The position numbers and the translations under genes are program-made. A model generated the notes under the pieces. That model was not told where the DNA came from and did not search any database. It worked only from the letters and a program-made list of their open reading frames with translations. Positions 30,951 through 32,662 of a DNA stretch of 32,662 nt are shown here, piece by piece. The stretch covers positions 1-32,662 of the forward strand of contig JBCDAU010000054.1 in assembly GCA_039185015.1 (NCBI GenBank), written 5' to 3'. How positions within the stretch are numbered: the stretch's first letter is position 1; every line of letters starts with the position of its first letter. Source of the DNA: JBCBSZ01 sp039185015 (GTDB lineage Bacteria; Actinomycetota; Acidimicrobiia; Acidimicrobiales; Poriferisodalaceae).

Positions 30951-30967
30951 GGACAGCGGGCGGACAG
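30951..30967 (+). promoter_or_regulatory. Direct repeat GGACAG-N5-GGACAG before the heme peroxidase
   Basis: Perfect repeat GGACAG CGGGC GGACAG, 11-base period, 2 bases after the CRP-like stop and 48 bases before the peroxidase ATG. The following CTCC and AGAC line up with the bases after the 14697 repeat. Confidence 0.5.
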
Positions 30968-31015
30968 CTCCTGCCGAGACGGTGAGGTGACACCACTACG
31001 GACGGAGGACCCGAC

Positions 31016-32524
31016 ATGTCCCAGCTCTATCGCTCCCTGGGCCGGAGCCCGACCGTCGTCGCCCCCCGATCGCGTTCCTACCACGGCCCGTTCGGGCGCC
31101 TGTTCCCTCAGCTCGCGCCCTGGGCCCCGGACACAACGACGGATCTCGACACGTTCTTCATGGACTTCGCCAACGACCACATGGTGGAGCGGGTCGACAC
31201 CGCGCCGTCCGCGCTGCTCGGCTCGGTGACCGAGCTCGAGAGCGAGTTCAACGGCGGGATCCCGGCCGGCTACACCTACTTCGGTCAGTTCGTCGACCAC
31301 GACATCACGTTCGATCCCACCCCGAGCGGGCTGCGCAGCGTCGACCCGTCGGGCCTCCTCAACTTCCGGACTCCTCGTCTCGACCTCGACTGCGTCTACG
31401 GCCGTGGACCCGATGACCAGCCGTACTTCTACGACGGCGCACACCCAAAGGGCGCAGAGCGCTTCCTGGTCGGCCAGGTACCGGGCTCGACGCTGCGCGA
31501 CGTGCCGCGGAACACCGTCGGCCGAGCGCTGATCGGCGACATGCGCAACGATGAGAATTCGATCGTCTCCCAGCTCCAACTCGCCTTCCTGCTGGCTCAC
31601 AACACGCTGGTCGACCGGGCTGAGCAAGCCGACTCGCCGCGCCCGTTCGATGACGCACGGCGGACCCTGACCTGGCTCTACCAGTGGGTGCTCTGGCACG
31701 ACTTCGTCCGCCGGATCGCGGTGGACGAAGTCTGGAACTGCGCCCTCAGGCGCACTGACGGTTGCGGCGGAAGAACGGTCTGGGAGCGACAACTCACCGA
31801 CGTCTACGACTGGAAGCACCAGCCGTTCATGCCGGTCGAGTTCTCCGGCGCCGCCTACCGCTTCGGGCACTCGATGGCCCGGAACGCGTACCAGACGAAC
31901 GACCCGCATCGCGGCTTCCAGTCGTTTGCCCCGCTCTTCGACAACTCGGGCCCGGCTGACCCTGATGATCTGCGCGGGTTCCGACCGATGCTCGCCAAGA
32001 ACGTGCCGCAGTGGGACTGGTTCCTGCCGATGCAGTCATCGGGCGGACCGTTCCCGCAGATGGCACGTCGGATCGACACGAAGCTCTCCAACGCGCTGTC
32101 CTTCCTCCACGAGGGACCGGCGAACAGCCCGCAAAACGTCCTCGCCTTCCTGAACCTCCGCCGTGGCTGGGCGCTCGAGCTCCCGGCCGGTACCTCGGTA
32201 GCGAAGCACCTCGGCTACGACCCGGTGCCGATCGAGGCCGACGAGATCGACTCGCTCTGGTTCTACGTCCTCAAGGAGGCTGCCTCGCTGCCCGGCGTGA
32301 ACCGGGGTGCGATGCTCGGTCGGGTCGGCTCGACGATCGTCGCTGCCACGTTCGCCGGACTGCTCGCCGGAGACCCTGCTTCGTTCGTGAACGTCGAGCC
32401 CGGTTGGGAGCCGCGTTCTGATCCGCTCCTCGTCGACGGCCAGGACAACGTCGACGATCCGGCGTGGACCGTGGCCTCGATCATCCGGCTCGCCGGCCTG
32501 CCGGCGAGTGCTGGCGACTTCTAG
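31016..32524 (+). CDS. Animal-type heme peroxidase family protein
   Basis: A 502-residue peroxidase of the peroxidase-cyclooxygenase superfamily. Distal side: FGQFVDHDITFD with Q91, H95 and D96 (H95 the distal histidine, D96 a possible heme-ester residue). The catalytic arginine is R177 with E180 in MRNDENSIVSQLQLAFLLAHN. The proximal histidine is H285 in AYRFGHSMARNAY. All key residues are present, so heme binding and peroxide-dependent oxidation are likely; bacterial members also oxygenate lipids. There is no signal peptide, so it should act in the cytosol, unlike many secreted relatives. ATG 31016 follows GGAGG (GACGGAGGACCCGAC). The gene shares the direct repeat with the encapsulin-like operon. 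Confidence 0.9.
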   Translation: MSQLYRSLGRSPTVVAPRSRSYHGPFGRLFPQLAPWAPDTTTDLDTFFMDFANDHMVERVDTAPSALLGSVTELESEFNGGIPAGYTYFGQFVDHDITFDPTPSGLRSVDPSGLLNFRTPRLDLDCVYGRGPDDQPYFYDGAHPKGAERFLVGQVPGSTLRDVPRNTVGRALIGDMRNDENSIVSQLQLAFLLAHNTLVDRAEQADSPRPFDDARRTLTWLYQWVLWHDFVRRIAVDEVWNCALRRTDGCGGRTVWERQLTDVYDWKHQPFMPVEFSGAAYRFGHSMARNAYQTNDPHRGFQSFAPLFDNSGPADPDDLRGFRPMLAKNVPQWDWFLPMQSSGGPFPQMARRIDTKLSNALSFLHEGPANSPQNVLAFLNLRRGWALELPAGTSVAKHLGYDPVPIEADEIDSLWFYVLKEAASLPGVNRGAMLGRVGSTIVAATFAGLLAGDPASFVNVEPGWEPRSDPLLVDGQDNVDDPAWTVASIIRLAGLPASAGDF

Positions 32525-32525
32525 G

Positions 32526-32662
32526 TCAGCCGCCCATCGACAGGGCCACGCCGAGGAGCACCGCCGCCAGACCGCCCACCGCTGACACTGCCCCGCCGAG
32601 GGCCAGCACGAGCCGGGAGCCGGTGTTGGAGTGCGCGAACGCGCCGATGCCGGACGCAGCCA
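32526..32662 (-). CDS. C-terminal end of a membrane protein (partial)
   Basis: The last 44 residues of a minus-strand gene cut by the right window edge. The visible part is a hydrophobic stretch (SRLVLALGGAVSAVGG and LAAVLLGVALSMGG) ending in TGA at 32526-32528, so it is a C-terminal membrane helix or helix pair. It is convergent with the peroxidase, the stops being 1 base apart. The family cannot be named from this fragment. Confidence 0.5.
   Translation of the reverse strand, partial: AASGIGAFAHSNTGSRLVLALGGAVSAVGGLAAVLLGVALSMGG

Noticed and set aside
1..32662. tRNA or rRNA genes, CRISPR arrays, insertion sequences, attachment sites
   Set aside because: None seen: no transposase, no regular spaced repeats of CRISPR type, and no tRNA-like cloverleaf noticed by reading. 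A dedicated tRNA scan was not possible.

Overview
The window is high-GC DNA with densely packed genes. Many neighbours are joined by 4-base GTGA or ATGA overlaps, and the gene set includes a probable F420-dependent luciferase-like oxidoreductase, a SARP regulator and class III cyclase/ATPase signalling. This suggests a high-GC actinobacterium, perhaps of the Acidimicrobiia type. The lineage is an inference from style and gene families, not a measured result.

Layout. (1) 1-5714 (+): the ATPase (cut by the left edge) and two permeases of a BMP/nucleoside-type ABC importer, followed by two different Fe(II)/2-oxoglutarate oxygenases of the isopenicillin N synthase-like fold. Together they look like an uptake-and-oxidation module for a nucleobase or nucleoside-like compound. 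(2) 5811-6719 (-): a luciferase-like oxidoreductase. (3) 6743-9785 (+): a tightly coupled HAD hydrolase, GNAT acetyltransferase, MFS transporter and Rid-family protein. (4) 9832-14284 (-): a membrane-anchored protein with a PPC-like beta domain, then a DNA-alkylation-repair pair (Ada/AlkA fusion and Ogt) followed by a beta-glucuronidase.

(5) 14774-32524 is the unusual part. A minus-strand run from 29010 down to 15465 carries a DUF1353-like membrane protein, two tandem related small membrane proteins, a class III cyclase/AAA/TPR regulator, a pentapeptide-like membrane protein, an encapsulin-like (HK97-fold, Linocin_M18-type) shell protein, an acetoacetate-decarboxylase-family protein with a large insert, an 1115-residue FAD oxidoreductase of the phytoene-desaturase type, a beta-sandwich protein and a polyprenyl diphosphate synthase. 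From the cyclase to the synthase, most junctions overlap by 4 to 8 bases and the widest gap is 19 bases, so these seven genes are almost certainly one operon. Flanking them are a SARP regulator, a CRP/FNR regulator, an animal-type heme peroxidase and a membrane protein with a peptidoglycan-binding-like domain.

Regulation. A direct repeat of the form GGACAG-N5-GGACAG (11-base period) occurs before several of these genes, always in the direction of the downstream gene: at 10516, 14697, 27850, 28232 and 30951, with a weaker copy at 14342. Direct repeats with an 11-base period are the classic target architecture of SARP regulators, and a SARP gene lies in the cluster. I infer a SARP-controlled (and possibly cAMP/CRP-controlled) nanocompartment system linked to isoprenoid and redox chemistry. 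No standard cargo-loading peptide is visible, so the cargo remains open.
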